Position numbers and translations under genes: made by a program. From a virus: a stretch of DNA of 64,000 nt. Shown one piece after another: positions 26,301-36,700 of this stretch (within the stretch, counting starts at the first letter, position 1; every line of letters starts with the position of its first letter). The notes beneath the pieces are model-generated. The model searched no databases and was not told where the DNA came from. It saw only the letters and a list, made by a program, of their open reading frames with translations. The DNA lies in IMG/VR virus record IMGVR_UViG_3300044638_004964, positions 41,962-105,961 of that record; one strand, written 5' to 3'.

Positions 26301-26935
26301 TTGTTTTGTTTATCTTTTGGATTATTAGTATTCTTTGCTCCATATTTAGCACCAGTTGATCTTCTTGGTACACCTGTAACCAAATTGGACGCTTTGTGTG
26401 CCAACACTCTTTCTCCGGTTAGTGCGTCAGTATTATCTTTAAAATATAACCTTAGATTAATTGGAAAACTTTCACCACCAAGTATTTCATTAATAGTTGA
26501 ATCTAATTGTAAATAGCCATATGAGCTATTTTGAATTTCACGAACGCTATTGAGTGTATCTTCATCGGTATGATTTTCTTTGGTTTTTAATACCTCAAAT
26601 TTATTTATCAAGTCTATCATCTTATCATTATCTATTGTTTCCTTTTCAAAAGTCTTAGAAGATAGATTAAATTTATAGTAATATCTTGATTGTATAATTC
26701 CATAAAAAGCTTGAAGAAAATCTTGTTGATTGTTATCTTTTGCGGATACGAATAAAGTTTTAAGAGTTGAATTTATACTTGTTTGTTCAATTTCTATATA
26801 ATTATTTTTACAATGAGAATACAAAGAGGGTAATGTAAATTGGGGCAATCCAATATAAATAAAATCTTGATTATCTGTTGTGAACAAATAATGCAATTTA
26901 CTTGTATAGTTCAATGTTCCTGTAAAAATAGACAT
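23375..26935 (-). CDS. Large tail-tip/baseplate-region structural protein
   Basis: An unrecognised 1,186-residue protein. The N-terminus (MSIFTGTLNYTSKLHYLFTT) and the middle are mixed alpha/beta with many Asn/Ser/Gly loops. A CITCGD cysteine pair near residue 313 lies in a segment ending GEWIVQGFDAP, which may be a small metal-binding or knuckle module. The C-terminal ~150 residues have INKGEIENGGEGYAINDELTF, a repeat-like GGxGY motif often seen in phage tail and secreted proteins, and YEAFYFFHNDIMHT. No lytic or peptidase motif was found. Its start is one base before the stop of the upstream gene. Position after the hub-like gene suggests a tail-tip role. Confidence 0.6.
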   Translation of the reverse strand: MSIFTGTLNYTSKLHYLFTTDNQDFIYIGLPQFTLPSLYSHCKNNYIEIEQTSINSTLKTLFVSAKDNNQQDFLQAFYGIIQSRYYYKFNLSSKTFEKETIDNDKMIDLINKFEVLKTKENHTDEDTLNSVREIQNSSYGYLQLDSTINEILGGESFPINLRLYFKDNTDALTGERVLAHKASNLVTGVPRRSTGAKYGAKNTNNPKDKQNNIGFYSSPSENDDKNVTNMVSGPLKMSFNKSLGVWESGTQQILAKLLTDIDKANIKNVTVALTDTAEDKNFYLADSDNYMGEFTTGVAMPLSIEDGNPHLFGPNCITCGDEKKIEKIRVVNRSLRSFKSGSIVMCSHIDGEWIVQGFDAPQPLEPQSATLKVGRWSFTKLLANSDVLFKDDRESNRRSITPTQYENSRRIQYYRHMLQLGGDENTQPAITNEDIKKWSNLNDLNTIAKLNINIALSEEEALKAPLPESSSYDIVPNTKYVQSTIFDQLGNGLGGSNSANLIGRTNVYHSPSTIIDEFEEAKYSQMPVFWGTVFPDGYSAAQVYALKNRPNKAFIPYPLGATNAQFLRGSDGTKIFSKSTEDNLIASENLFMFADDTDYNLRQLPAEVALNGSFDGKYSYPIESLKSLVKAEIENKNLLDCYTQFLNDKNRYTWLANAASSGNLFALDPVSPNVIQFSPLQAEFAISADDEFAGQKPKFNEVIQRAFSKPVGNLFGDMFSREEGDGLRPDLFKVTSKGNKTIYYGEYVKFPGTAPLGGPLIFSETSGSERSNLVGIIAARNKFSAQKGGTINLTTNQYFGLTPRTTVSGGQVTPISVIPLGGGIVLGGSQNAFRDRSVRQWGSLADSYNDFGTTALHVRIFDQWPDEQTIYDPRYFAILHFNPFNSSGIGGNVGSDIKNAGIVYEGDWDPKTDPAKYNTSSLSSAKYEKSVDKSITSVDFRIPTAGHPSDSQIDNQPIPVDAIINRYGWTSADNNTAENLKAVLRPELEWRINPIRRGQLLTGGGFRYYKRVIGINKGEIENGGEGYAINDELTFAKEAKAIVKSVSSTGAITSIEFKDSNGNKTYGAGFLPSDFASIVRHKSDNSVNGKNAKIKVETGIVYDKLMLDSSPQDRIQSIPRLTIGSDDGYSVAQGQFNTKLTLIENNDGKYEAFYFFHNDIMHTILYETGGFINGDRQYVVLEISAG

Positions 26936-26936
26936 G

Positions 26937-29900
26937 CTAAGTCCTCCAAATTGTTAAATTATCATTATCAAAACCGTCCTCATACATATCCTGCTTTGCG
27001 GCGAAATTGCCATCATATACACATGGCATGTTTGGATGAAATACTTCTTTTGCTGTTGCGTAGTAGTTGTCACTCATCGAACTACCAGCAGAGTTGTAGC
27101 TTGATCTTGCGAGATGAAGATTGTCTGCAAAATTAGAAGCAGTATTAGATAAACTTGAATTAGACTGTAAGGACACTTGAGTATCATAAGATGTTGATGT
27201 TATTTCGCTGCCAGTAGCCCCGTACATACCGGCGGTTCTTCCAGTGTGACCAATATTGCTTCTTGGAGTTACAGTAGCTACCATAATATTATTTTGATCA
27301 TTAGGATTAAAAATATCATCCAACCCATCGTTTTTCGTCATGTTGGCTACGCTTCCAATATTATCATATATACTTTGATAATTTGTTCTCGTGGCATTTT
27401 TACCAAGACCTTTTCTAATCAAAGAGTTTTTTTCATCTCTTAGTTTTTGTCTTTCTCTACTTATTTTACTAATATGATCTTGTTTTTGTTTTTGTAGTTT
27501 TCCAAATTTAGCTGTATATAAATCCATTTTGCATGTTGTTTTGACTCCGTTTTCAGAAACGTCTACTGATAAGTTGGTAACAAGAGGACCGCCATTCAAT
27601 AATTCTTTACCAAGAGTAATACCGAAAGGTGCTGAAGGAATAACAAAACCACCCCTTTCTGTTTGTAATAATAAGCTATTTGCAAATTCTGCTTGTAAAA
27701 TTCCAGCAGCATTCATCAACTGATATCCAGAATAATTCCAAGGAGCTAAATTTTCGTCTTTTATGAAATCAACTTTACCAGCCACATTTTCATAAACTTT
27801 TGCTTGAACATCAGACTGAGAAGAAACCCAAGGACCATAACATCTTTCTTTTGACATTAACGGCAATACAACCAAATCTGGATATACTGGAGATGGAACA
27901 GCAGCATTTATACGTTGTGGAAATGCAAAATTTAAACCATTTTGAGCTACTTTATAAGCTGCTCTAGCCGCATCTAGTGTCATTGGATCAAATTTAAAAT
28001 TTGGATCGTTTAATATATTTGGTTCATTGCCAAAATATGTTGGTTTGTCAAATCCCCTTAATCCTTTTATAACGTCTAGATGCAAAATGTGTTTTAAGGC
28101 TATGGCATTACCCTGCTGAAAAGTTGAATCTCTAAATCTAGCATCCATCGTGGGAGAAATTCTTGATGGTAATGTTATTAAGGCATAAACGTGGCTTGTG
28201 TCAAGATTTTTCGTATCAGTATCTATTATATCACTTTTTAACACATCGCTGTATACAGACTTAAATTCTAAAACCTCAACAATTTCCCCATCGGTAGTTT
28301 CTGGCACATAGTGAGATTCATAATATGAAAAACTATTTTCATAACTATTTGTTGCGCAAACGTAAATTTTATTTGGCTTAGAATATTGACCTATATCCTT
28401 GACACTTTGTCCATAAACAGACAAAGATTTTTTTTCTGTTTTTGGTATTAGATAAAAATGATCATCTAGGTCACATTTTACAAATGCTACTGTTTTTTGT
28501 GGAACTTCTTTATTGAGATCATTTGGATTTGGGAATGATAAAAATTTATCAGTTTTTGTATTATCTAATTCATTAAGAATGTCTGGAATAAAGTTATTTT
28601 GTTCAATTTTTTGTTGAGTAAAAGAATCTGGACTTAATCCATCTAAAGATAAGTATTGACTATTATCAAATCTTACATATGCAGAAATTCTATTGCCGTC
28701 GTTTAAGAAATTCTTGATATCTTGTGGGACTAGTCCTTGATTTACACCGAGGCTTTTATTGCCTTTGGTATTTTCATATAAATCAAAATCTATATAACCA
28801 CCTTGTTTTGATGGCTCATAATTAAATTCATATTCTTCACTTATTGGATTCCAATTTGAATATAAAGCTCCTTTAAACTGTGAGTATGCAATATTATCTT
28901 CTCTTGTTAGGAAAGATCTTATGTTATTATATGTTAACTTTCCATCAACTTCACTTTTTATCTTTCTTTTAAACTCTTCGCTATTTTCATAATATGGATC
29001 ATATGTAATAGACCGTGGACGAAACCCAAATGGGCCTTTATCATATTCATTTACCGAAGTGTCGCCATCTTTTAATTGTATATTAGGACTATAAAACAAA
29101 TTAGCTTCATTTGGAATTCTAACCAAGAATTTTTTACCCAAACATTCTTCAGCGACCTGTTTAACAAAATTATAAACCCTACGAGAATTTTCACTAGTTT
29201 TTTTGGATAATCTATTTAATATTTTGAATGTTTTTCCAAGATCAGTTAATGTATTGTCTATTAATCCTATAACATCATTTGTTTTATTGCCTCCAGCTAT
29301 TCTAATGCCTTCAAGCCAATCATAATATGCTTGTTCTTCTGCGCTTTGAATTCCATTAGGTCCAGTTCCATCATTTATTGCCGTCCATTGAGTATTAACA
29401 AGGTTTGAAAAATCATCAGCAGAAGCATTTTGAAGTGCTGCTAAATTTGTTAATATTGTATTGTAAGTATTCTGTATGCTGGCTAATCCTGCCGAAGCAA
29501 TGCCAATTTTTGTTGCTCTTTTATAATATAAAGGATAGCCGTATGGTGGATTACAAGGACTTGATGGTAAATCATCGCTTCCAAATTTTGCTCCATCGGT
29601 ATATGTATCAAACACAGATCTTGGAACAGAAACGCCATAGTTTTGAGATATACTAGGTCTTGGTATAACTCCTCCGGGAGCGCCCGCTGGAGGTGCTGGC
29701 GTTTTTCCCAAAGATGCAGTTTCTAATACGTCATCTTCTTCTGTGCTTTCCATATATACATCATTATATGTTTGTAAAAACTCTGACCATCTTTCATATG
29801 AAATCAATGATGCTCTTAGTTCCATTTCTGTTGCTACATAATAATTGCCAACACCATTAGCATTTAAACTTGTTGAATCAAGTAATATTTGCTGATAAGC

Positions 29901-31598
29901 ACCAAATCCTCTTGGAATTGTAGCCACCCTATTTCCATGATTTCCTAACAATCCGTAGTATGGAATAATTTGTTGATTTAATGATGTTTCAAATTTCCAC
30001 TGATTTCCCAATAATGATGATGCTTGATTTTCTTTTCCGGCTTTTTGTTTTCTTATTTCTAAATCATCTCTATCGGCATTAGCTGAGAAATAATACATAT
30101 CAACTTCTTGTGCGCCAACAATAAACTTGTCAGTTGTAACATTAGATAATTCAAAACCAACATCTTGATTTTCTACATAAATACCTTGCGAGGCAAGATT
30201 ATCGATATACTTTTTAATAGCCCCGTATTCTGGCTGTTTTGATCTATCAATAGCATCAACCCTAATAATTCCAGCTATAATTTCTTTTGGTTTATCATCA
30301 CTCATAGCTGTATTATTAGCACTATGAAATCTTTTGCATGATGGGTGATCAATAATTGGTAATAATGTTACAAATAAATCGCTACTTGTAATATCGCATA
30401 TTTCTAAACATAAATCTAATAGGTTTATTTGATCAAAATCAAAGAAGTAGTAATCCTCTATCTCTTTTAATCCACTTAAATCTACAATATAATTAAAACC
30501 ACGAAAGTTAATATATCCACCAAAACCAGCATCTCTATATTCTTTTGGTATTTGGCCATCGATTCCTAATAAAGAATTAAGCCCCTGTCTTAATCTATAA
30601 TATGGTATTCCTTGGCTACTACGTCGAGCAAAGCCGGTTCCAGTAATTGGAAATCTTGGTGGAAATTCTGATGCACTTTTATATTCGACTCCAGCTATTG
30701 TAAAATTAAAATTAGAATTAGTATTAGTAAAGGTGCTATACATATCATAGCCAGAATAAGAATAGCTCCCATCGCTATTAATATTTTTCTTTAGCACATC
30801 TGTAAATTGATAATTTTGTTGCAATTGTCCAGATAAAGATTCTGTTGGATTATATTCTAAAAATCCATAGATATTAAACATATTTGCATGTTTAAATATT
30901 GTGCCAGCATAGTTATTTAATATCAAAGTAGTATTTGCTAGTATCTCTCTTGGGTCAACAACTTGAACAGAGTATGCTGGATTTGCAGATGGTCCACGAT
31001 TTTGAATATATGACTGAAGAATGCCGCCAAATGTTAGATGATATTTACCCCTGTATATACTATTTAAAAATTTAGTGTTGTCGATAATGGTATTATTTTG
31101 TAAGTTTACATATTGACCATCACCAAGAGATGTGAAATTGTTTTTATCATAATTTCCAACTATAACGGGCGGAACATCTACGAAAGTGTTCGTATTGTAT
31201 ATATCGTCAAAGACTTTTTTGTATGCTTCTTCTACAGATGCATGATTTGTTCCAAATTTAAAAAATACGGGAGAACCTACTGGGGGTGGAGAAAATCTGT
31301 CATATAGCCCATTATGATAGACATCATCGCCAACACCCTGTGGCGATCTATCTGATTTATTATATTCATCGTTTATCAATTCAACGGATAATTGGGAACT
31401 ATTATCTCCAAAGCCCCCATTAAGATTAAAAGATCTTATGGATGCTCCTAAGAATGTTTGTTGTATAAATCCCAAGTTTTCAGAAGTCCAACCGCCAACA
31501 GAAAAACTTTGTGGTATAACACCACTATTTATTGGCCAATTTGTGCCGTAATACCCAGAGGCGGGACTTATAGAATGATCTCCAGCGGGTCTTGTCAT
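26937..31598 (-). CDS. Large tail hub-like structural protein
   Basis: A 1,553-residue protein. The N-terminal ~120 residues contain IRSFNLNGGFGDNSSQLSVELINDEYN, a motif found near the start of hub-like tail proteins of marine and freshwater phages, followed by VGSPVFFKFG. The central part is mixed and rich in Asn, Tyr and Ser. A strongly charged coiled-coil stretch lies at ~1,365-1,395 (KLQKQKQDHISKISRERQKL). It ends in a low-complexity Ser/Asn segment. Its start overlaps the upstream gene by four bases (ATGA). Baseplate or tail-tip hub is an inference from order and the N-terminal motif; no lysozyme domain is seen. Confidence 0.6.
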   Translation of the reverse strand: MTRPAGDHSISPASGYYGTNWPINSGVIPQSFSVGGWTSENLGFIQQTFLGASIRSFNLNGGFGDNSSQLSVELINDEYNKSDRSPQGVGDDVYHNGLYDRFSPPPVGSPVFFKFGTNHASVEEAYKKVFDDIYNTNTFVDVPPVIVGNYDKNNFTSLGDGQYVNLQNNTIIDNTKFLNSIYRGKYHLTFGGILQSYIQNRGPSANPAYSVQVVDPREILANTTLILNNYAGTIFKHANMFNIYGFLEYNPTESLSGQLQQNYQFTDVLKKNINSDGSYSYSGYDMYSTFTNTNSNFNFTIAGVEYKSASEFPPRFPITGTGFARRSSQGIPYYRLRQGLNSLLGIDGQIPKEYRDAGFGGYINFRGFNYIVDLSGLKEIEDYYFFDFDQINLLDLCLEICDITSSDLFVTLLPIIDHPSCKRFHSANNTAMSDDKPKEIIAGIIRVDAIDRSKQPEYGAIKKYIDNLASQGIYVENQDVGFELSNVTTDKFIVGAQEVDMYYFSANADRDDLEIRKQKAGKENQASSLLGNQWKFETSLNQQIIPYYGLLGNHGNRVATIPRGFGAYQQILLDSTSLNANGVGNYYVATEMELRASLISYERWSEFLQTYNDVYMESTEEDDVLETASLGKTPAPPAGAPGGVIPRPSISQNYGVSVPRSVFDTYTDGAKFGSDDLPSSPCNPPYGYPLYYKRATKIGIASAGLASIQNTYNTILTNLAALQNASADDFSNLVNTQWTAINDGTGPNGIQSAEEQAYYDWLEGIRIAGGNKTNDVIGLIDNTLTDLGKTFKILNRLSKKTSENSRRVYNFVKQVAEECLGKKFLVRIPNEANLFYSPNIQLKDGDTSVNEYDKGPFGFRPRSITYDPYYENSEEFKRKIKSEVDGKLTYNNIRSFLTREDNIAYSQFKGALYSNWNPISEEYEFNYEPSKQGGYIDFDLYENTKGNKSLGVNQGLVPQDIKNFLNDGNRISAYVRFDNSQYLSLDGLSPDSFTQQKIEQNNFIPDILNELDNTKTDKFLSFPNPNDLNKEVPQKTVAFVKCDLDDHFYLIPKTEKKSLSVYGQSVKDIGQYSKPNKIYVCATNSYENSFSYYESHYVPETTDGEIVEVLEFKSVYSDVLKSDIIDTDTKNLDTSHVYALITLPSRISPTMDARFRDSTFQQGNAIALKHILHLDVIKGLRGFDKPTYFGNEPNILNDPNFKFDPMTLDAARAAYKVAQNGLNFAFPQRINAAVPSPVYPDLVVLPLMSKERCYGPWVSSQSDVQAKVYENVAGKVDFIKDENLAPWNYSGYQLMNAAGILQAEFANSLLLQTERGGFVIPSAPFGITLGKELLNGGPLVTNLSVDVSENGVKTTCKMDLYTAKFGKLQKQKQDHISKISRERQKLRDEKNSLIRKGLGKNATRTNYQSIYDNIGSVANMTKNDGLDDIFNPNDQNNIMVATVTPRSNIGHTGRTAGMYGATGSEITSTSYDTQVSLQSNSSLSNTASNFADNLHLARSSYNSAGSSMSDNYYATAKEVFHPNMPCVYDGNFAAKQDMYEDGFDNDNLTIWRT

Positions 31599-31981
31599 AA
31601 TGATTTTCTATATTTTGTATTGTAGATATTAAAACCAGAAACAGCTAGATTATAAAAGCTTGATGTGTCTATTTCAAAAGCGTATGAGGAAATTTCTAGT
31701 ATTCCTTGTCCACCTTTAGGACTTATTACATAATGAATGTATGGATTAAAAACTTTAAAGTCATTTATAGATAGATCTCTTGATAATGGAGCGTTTGATA
31801 GCTTAGTATTTTCTGTAAAGTTAAAACCATTGCGATTTAATACTGGAACTGATGTTGTAAAAACCGTGACTATTTCAGCCTGAGAAATATCTTCAAAATT
31901 GGCTTCTCCAGAAGCTAATATTCCACTTGGATATTCTGAAAGAGATTTTTCCCCAGATGTTAATGGAGTAAATAGTCCCAT
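31595..31981 (-). CDS. Small tail-region structural protein
   Basis: An unrecognised 128-residue protein with beta-strand character (QAEIVTVFTTSVPVLNR, GILEISSYAFEIDTSS, YNLAVSGFNIYNTKY). It sits between two large tail proteins with a two-base gap upstream and an ATGA overlap downstream, so it is made together with them; a connector or chaperone of the tail tip is plausible. Confidence 0.6.
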   Translation of the reverse strand: MGLFTPLTSGEKSLSEYPSGILASGEANFEDISQAEIVTVFTTSVPVLNRNGFNFTENTKLSNAPLSRDLSINDFKVFNPYIHYVISPKGGQGILEISSYAFEIDTSSFYNLAVSGFNIYNTKYRKSL

Positions 31982-31983
31982 AA

Positions 31984-33732
31984 TTAATGATCCAATTCAT
32001 ATGTCCAATTAAGACTGATGGAGTATCTTCCATCTTTTGGGTTCCAACTTTCCGATGGTGGACTCAAAAAATATTTTCTAATTCCCGGCTCATTTGCTGG
32101 ACTTAGTGCGCTAATCAATTCATTAATCTGAGTTCTAATTGGCTCATTTAAACTAGGTTTCGATAACACAAAACTATTTCTATTTCTACCATATGGTAAA
32201 TCCGTATAATCTACTACAAATTCGATTCCAACGCTTCTTTGATATTCTGTGCGACCACCAATGTATTGTAAAATTGGTCCGGTTTGTCTACCAAGAACTG
32301 GAATTACAGCAAAAATATCTCCGGGATAAGTATCATTAATAGAAATATTTTCCGATAATACGCCCGACATGTAATTCATGGGACGATTATCAAATTCAAT
32401 ATTATACGTTATCTCTCCTGTGAATTCATTAACTCCCAAACTTAAACTTTTTGGTTGAGCATTTAAAACAGGGGCAACAGAATTGTCCGCTCTTTTATAC
32501 AATGATGATGTTAAACCATATTGTCCGTTATTACTAATTTCACGATATTTTGCAAGAGCATTTTGATATGGGGAGATGCCTACCGGTCCAGTTCCACCAT
32601 ATAAAGATCCGCTAGATGGAACAGTGCTTAATCCTTTAATACTTCCCTGTATTGATACTGATATAAGTGGAGCATCTAGACTACTACTAATATTCATATT
32701 ATAGTTTTCATATGCCGTTCCACTTGATAATAACCAAGTGTCAACCAAACTATATTGACCGTTTGTTTTGTCAATACTTTCAGTTCTTGAATGATTATAT
32801 CCTCCAAAAGCTTGAGAAATATTAAGAAAATCTTTAGCGAACACTTGTTCTATATCAAGGCTAGGGTATTCATCATATCCATTACTAGACTTAGCTATTT
32901 TTTTCTTTATGAAATTCTTAGCTTGTTGCCATCCCTCATATCTATGAACTTCGTTAGACTGTCCCGATGGGGCATATGTTACTTTACCTGTTGCTGAAAT
33001 ATTTCTAGTAAGTCTATAAGTTCTAATGCTTGTTATACCTATATTATTTGATGTGGTATTTGTTACTGCATTTTGATCATCTACTTCTATTGACCAATTT
33101 TCTGTAAAATCTTCTATAAAGCCACCAAACTCATTGATTAAATCTGTTTGTTTTTTTCTAACATTAGAATTGTAAAAATTGGTATTAGCATCAGCGCCGC
33201 CGGTTGCGAAAGTACTACCCAGTGATCCATCTACAAAAACTTTGTTCTGCTCGTCTAATAATACATCAGCTCTTAAGGTGATTGTATATCTACATGTATT
33301 TACATATATGCCTTCTTCAAAATTAATTGATTGAACAGTTGGATAGCATGTAATAATGGGTTCATCAGATCCACCGCTATCAGTATTTCCAGAATCAACA
33401 GAAATTGGTAAAATTTCTATTTTTTGACCATCAAGAGCAAATAATTCTCTAAGAGCGTTTTGTTTTTGTAGTATTGATCTTAATTTTTGATCAAACGGTA
33501 CAATTTGTCCGCTTGGTCTAGTATAAACGCTAACAAAAGAGCCGCTAGGCTGAATAGTATTCGCTACATATATTGGCGATCCTTCATCGTCAATAATCGT
33601 ACCAGTAAGAGTAATGTCATAGGTGCCACCAAAAGTACCAATTTTATTCCTTTGTGCGGAATAGGATATGGATACGAACGGGGTTGGTCTAATGACACAC
33701 GGAGACGTATGATTATAATATACTGTTATCAT
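31984..33732 (-). CDS. Tail/baseplate structural protein
   Basis: A 582-residue protein beginning MITVYYNHTSPCVIRPTPFVSISYSAQ and RNKIGTFGGTYDITLTGTIID, the kind of beta-rich start seen in distal-tail or baseplate proteins that sit on the tube. A Gly/Asp-rich loop (DSGNTDSGGSDEP) near residue 113 separates it from a long beta-rich body; the end (PPSESWNPKDGRYSISLNWTYELDH) is a typical closing strand pair. Its ATG shares a base with the stop of the giant gene upstream. It lies immediately after the 3,773-residue protein, where a distal tail protein would be expected, but that is positional inference. Confidence 0.6.
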   Translation of the reverse strand: MITVYYNHTSPCVIRPTPFVSISYSAQRNKIGTFGGTYDITLTGTIIDDEGSPIYVANTIQPSGSFVSVYTRPSGQIVPFDQKLRSILQKQNALRELFALDGQKIEILPISVDSGNTDSGGSDEPIITCYPTVQSINFEEGIYVNTCRYTITLRADVLLDEQNKVFVDGSLGSTFATGGADANTNFYNSNVRKKQTDLINEFGGFIEDFTENWSIEVDDQNAVTNTTSNNIGITSIRTYRLTRNISATGKVTYAPSGQSNEVHRYEGWQQAKNFIKKKIAKSSNGYDEYPSLDIEQVFAKDFLNISQAFGGYNHSRTESIDKTNGQYSLVDTWLLSSGTAYENYNMNISSSLDAPLISVSIQGSIKGLSTVPSSGSLYGGTGPVGISPYQNALAKYREISNNGQYGLTSSLYKRADNSVAPVLNAQPKSLSLGVNEFTGEITYNIEFDNRPMNYMSGVLSENISINDTYPGDIFAVIPVLGRQTGPILQYIGGRTEYQRSVGIEFVVDYTDLPYGRNRNSFVLSKPSLNEPIRTQINELISALSPANEPGIRKYFLSPPSESWNPKDGRYSISLNWTYELDH

Positions 33733-36700
33733 TATTTTCCTCTGATACGCAGATTAAGTGTGTCAGTATCTGTTCCTATCCCACTAGCAAACAGAGTCAA
33801 ACCAGAATTAGATATTACCGTTGGATCTGGACAGTCGGTAAATAAATACAGGCCAGACGGTATGCCCGACGCAAAACCCGTTATAGAGCTAGTGTACATT
33901 CCTAAATTATTATACACAAATGCGTTATCATCAACATTTGTATACATATTCATATTATTATCAATATCTACAGCTTTACCAAAATTGGTTAATATCATAC
34001 CTTGGCTAATCGGAGTACCATACATATACTGGCCGTCTATCGCAAAAATGTACGGTCTGTGCTGAATAAATCCCTTAGTTACTGGATCTTGCCCAGAAGC
34101 TTCAAGGAAAATCTCACCTTGATTATTACTATAAATAACACCACTAGCAAGATATGATTTGTTATTATCGCTATTATTCTTAAAGCTGATATTAATTGTT
34201 GGATTTCCGTCGATTAAAGTTTCTCCAAAAACCCTAGCATTGAGGAAACTATCCTTGCTGGGGCCAGATGCTGGCTGTTCTCGTAGCATAACGTCTAAAG
34301 CGTAGGATGCTCCAGCACCATTTAGTGGCTGAGTTGATGAATGATTTCCGCTTATGGCATACTGATGAAATGGTGAGCCTACGACAATCGAATAGTCTGA
34401 ATCGGTTCTATTAGCCATGTCTATAGCCACAGAATCCCCATAATAACTATTAATACGTTCTCTTGAATTGTACCCTTCGGCAACAGATTTTTGAACTAAT
34501 GTCCACTTTTGTTTTCTTGTTGGCCAATCAATAATTCTATTTTCAAAAGTAAAAATAGCACCATTATTTAATGATATATTTCCACTTGTTCCAAAGGCAT
34601 CTCTATTGGATTTACTTCCTAAGTCATAGAATGATAAGTAGTAATTGTCGAATTCTTTGTTGAAAAATTTCACGCCAAAAGAACCAGAATTAACAATTAT
34701 ATGATTTTCATAATCATGTCCGGGAGCGCCAATAACCATTGTATCATTATCAATAGCAACATCGTAGCCAAATCTATCACCTACGATTGAGTTTCCAGAG
34801 TTGCCGCTGCCAATGTTTATACTTTCTGGTCTAAGTTTTTCAGTAAATTCCCAAGGAGTTTTTGCTCCAAGAAGGCCGCTACCATTGTAGGTTTTTTCAA
34901 AAATATAAACTGATCCTGCGCCACCATTATATCCAAGTTGAATACCAGAAGATAATCCTCCACTAACATAGTGATTCCAAGGATTTATAGATTCATCAGA
35001 AAATGCAGCAAATGGTGAGCCAACGACCAATTTATTGTTATATAGATCTATTGAGTAACCAAATAGATCGCCGGGGTATCCAACTGAAAATCTATCAAAA
35101 TTTAAATAATCGTATCCGGTCTTCTTCATTAATTCTGGCATACCTCCAGCGAAAGAAGCGTCCTCATACAATACGCCTTCTATGACTCCACTAAATTTAG
35201 CTGTTGCTCCATAAGCACTTTGTAGATTTGCAAACTCTGCTATTTTTTGTTTTATAATTTTTTGAATTTCTTCAAAATCCATTGCATTATTATATGGTTG
35301 CCTTGTTCTTAAAACATACCTTGGATCATACTTGGATTCTTTATCGTCAAAATTTGATAATAGCGATTGAGACGTAGAGCCATTATTAAATAGATAATTA
35401 ATTCCACTACTATTATATAGTGCGTAGTATTTCTGAGGACTTCCCCTTTCTGGAGCTATAATTTTCGTCATGGTGTTAAATTGTCTACCAAAATTACTAT
35501 TTCTTGGTGACGTTGGATACATACTTGTTAGAAAACTAATTGTATTTTGTGAAATTAAATCATTTTCGTCTATCATACATGGACCTTGAACAAAGCTAGA
35601 ATCAGCAAGAACTGTAATTCTTGATCTATTATTTCCAGCTAAGAAAGATGATATTGATTCTTGCGCTGCTACCACTGGTCCATCAGCAATTAATTTGTCA
35701 TTCATTTTGTTTTCAATGCACCTATCAGAAGAACAATATTTTGTATTATCTGTGCTAATAGGTCTAAAGGCTGAAAATGTTATAGTTTCTTCTGGAATAG
35801 CTTCTCTGGTTTTAATCTCATCGAAACCATCAAGAATTGGGATCTTTGTAACTTGTGTCAAAACAGTTTCTATAACTGGAATTGATGCTCCAGAAACTGC
35901 TAATAGCCTAGTGCTTTTTGGTGCGTAAGTTTTATTTTGATTTAATAATCTTTGATTGTTGCCATCAAAGTACATTGTTAGTGCGGACATTCCACTCGGT
36001 ATTTGAACATTTATAGAATATGTATTGACAAATCCAATCGTAGCTGGAGATAAACGTCTAAAAACGCCCACTGGTGCGTTTTCAAGAGTAACGAATTGAT
36101 CACTATTAATATCTAGATCTACTATTGGGGAAGACCTAGGCATAGTTGGATATGGTAAACCAGCTTCTGTATTGGCATTTGATATAAAGACATTTAATGG
36201 CTCTGTTTCACTACTAGTTTCAGAAACTGTGTCAACAAATATTTTATATCCAGATCCAGCAATTACTGGGAAACTAACCTTCGCAACGCCGCTTTTCATT
36301 TGCCAATATCCAATTAACTTTCTTCTGGTTGCCTTTATGGAATCATCTGCATAGCAAACCCTATTATTTATATCTTGAGTTTTGATAGGGACAAATCTTA
36401 TCTGGCTTATTAATTGATATGAGGTTATCTTTGTTTTTCCATTGCCAGATAGATCTGATGATTCATTAAATGCTAAAGTTTGAAATCTTGTTTGTGCAAC
36501 TGGATATATATTATCTTCATCTAAAAAGTGTGGTGTGATTGAAATACCCAATAGTGAGCAAAGTTGTGATGCTGTTCTAGCTTTACTTTGCACACTGGAA
36601 AGATTATTACCATCATATGTTATTACTAGTTTTTTATTTCCGATACTTAACCAATTCTTAATGGAGTTGATTTCCTCGTTATTAGGTAGAGTATCTGGAT

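Noticed and set aside
33487-34065. 192-codon plus-strand frame opposite two tail genes
   Set aside because: It crosses the junction of two clearly coding minus-strand genes and has no recognisable domain or start signal.
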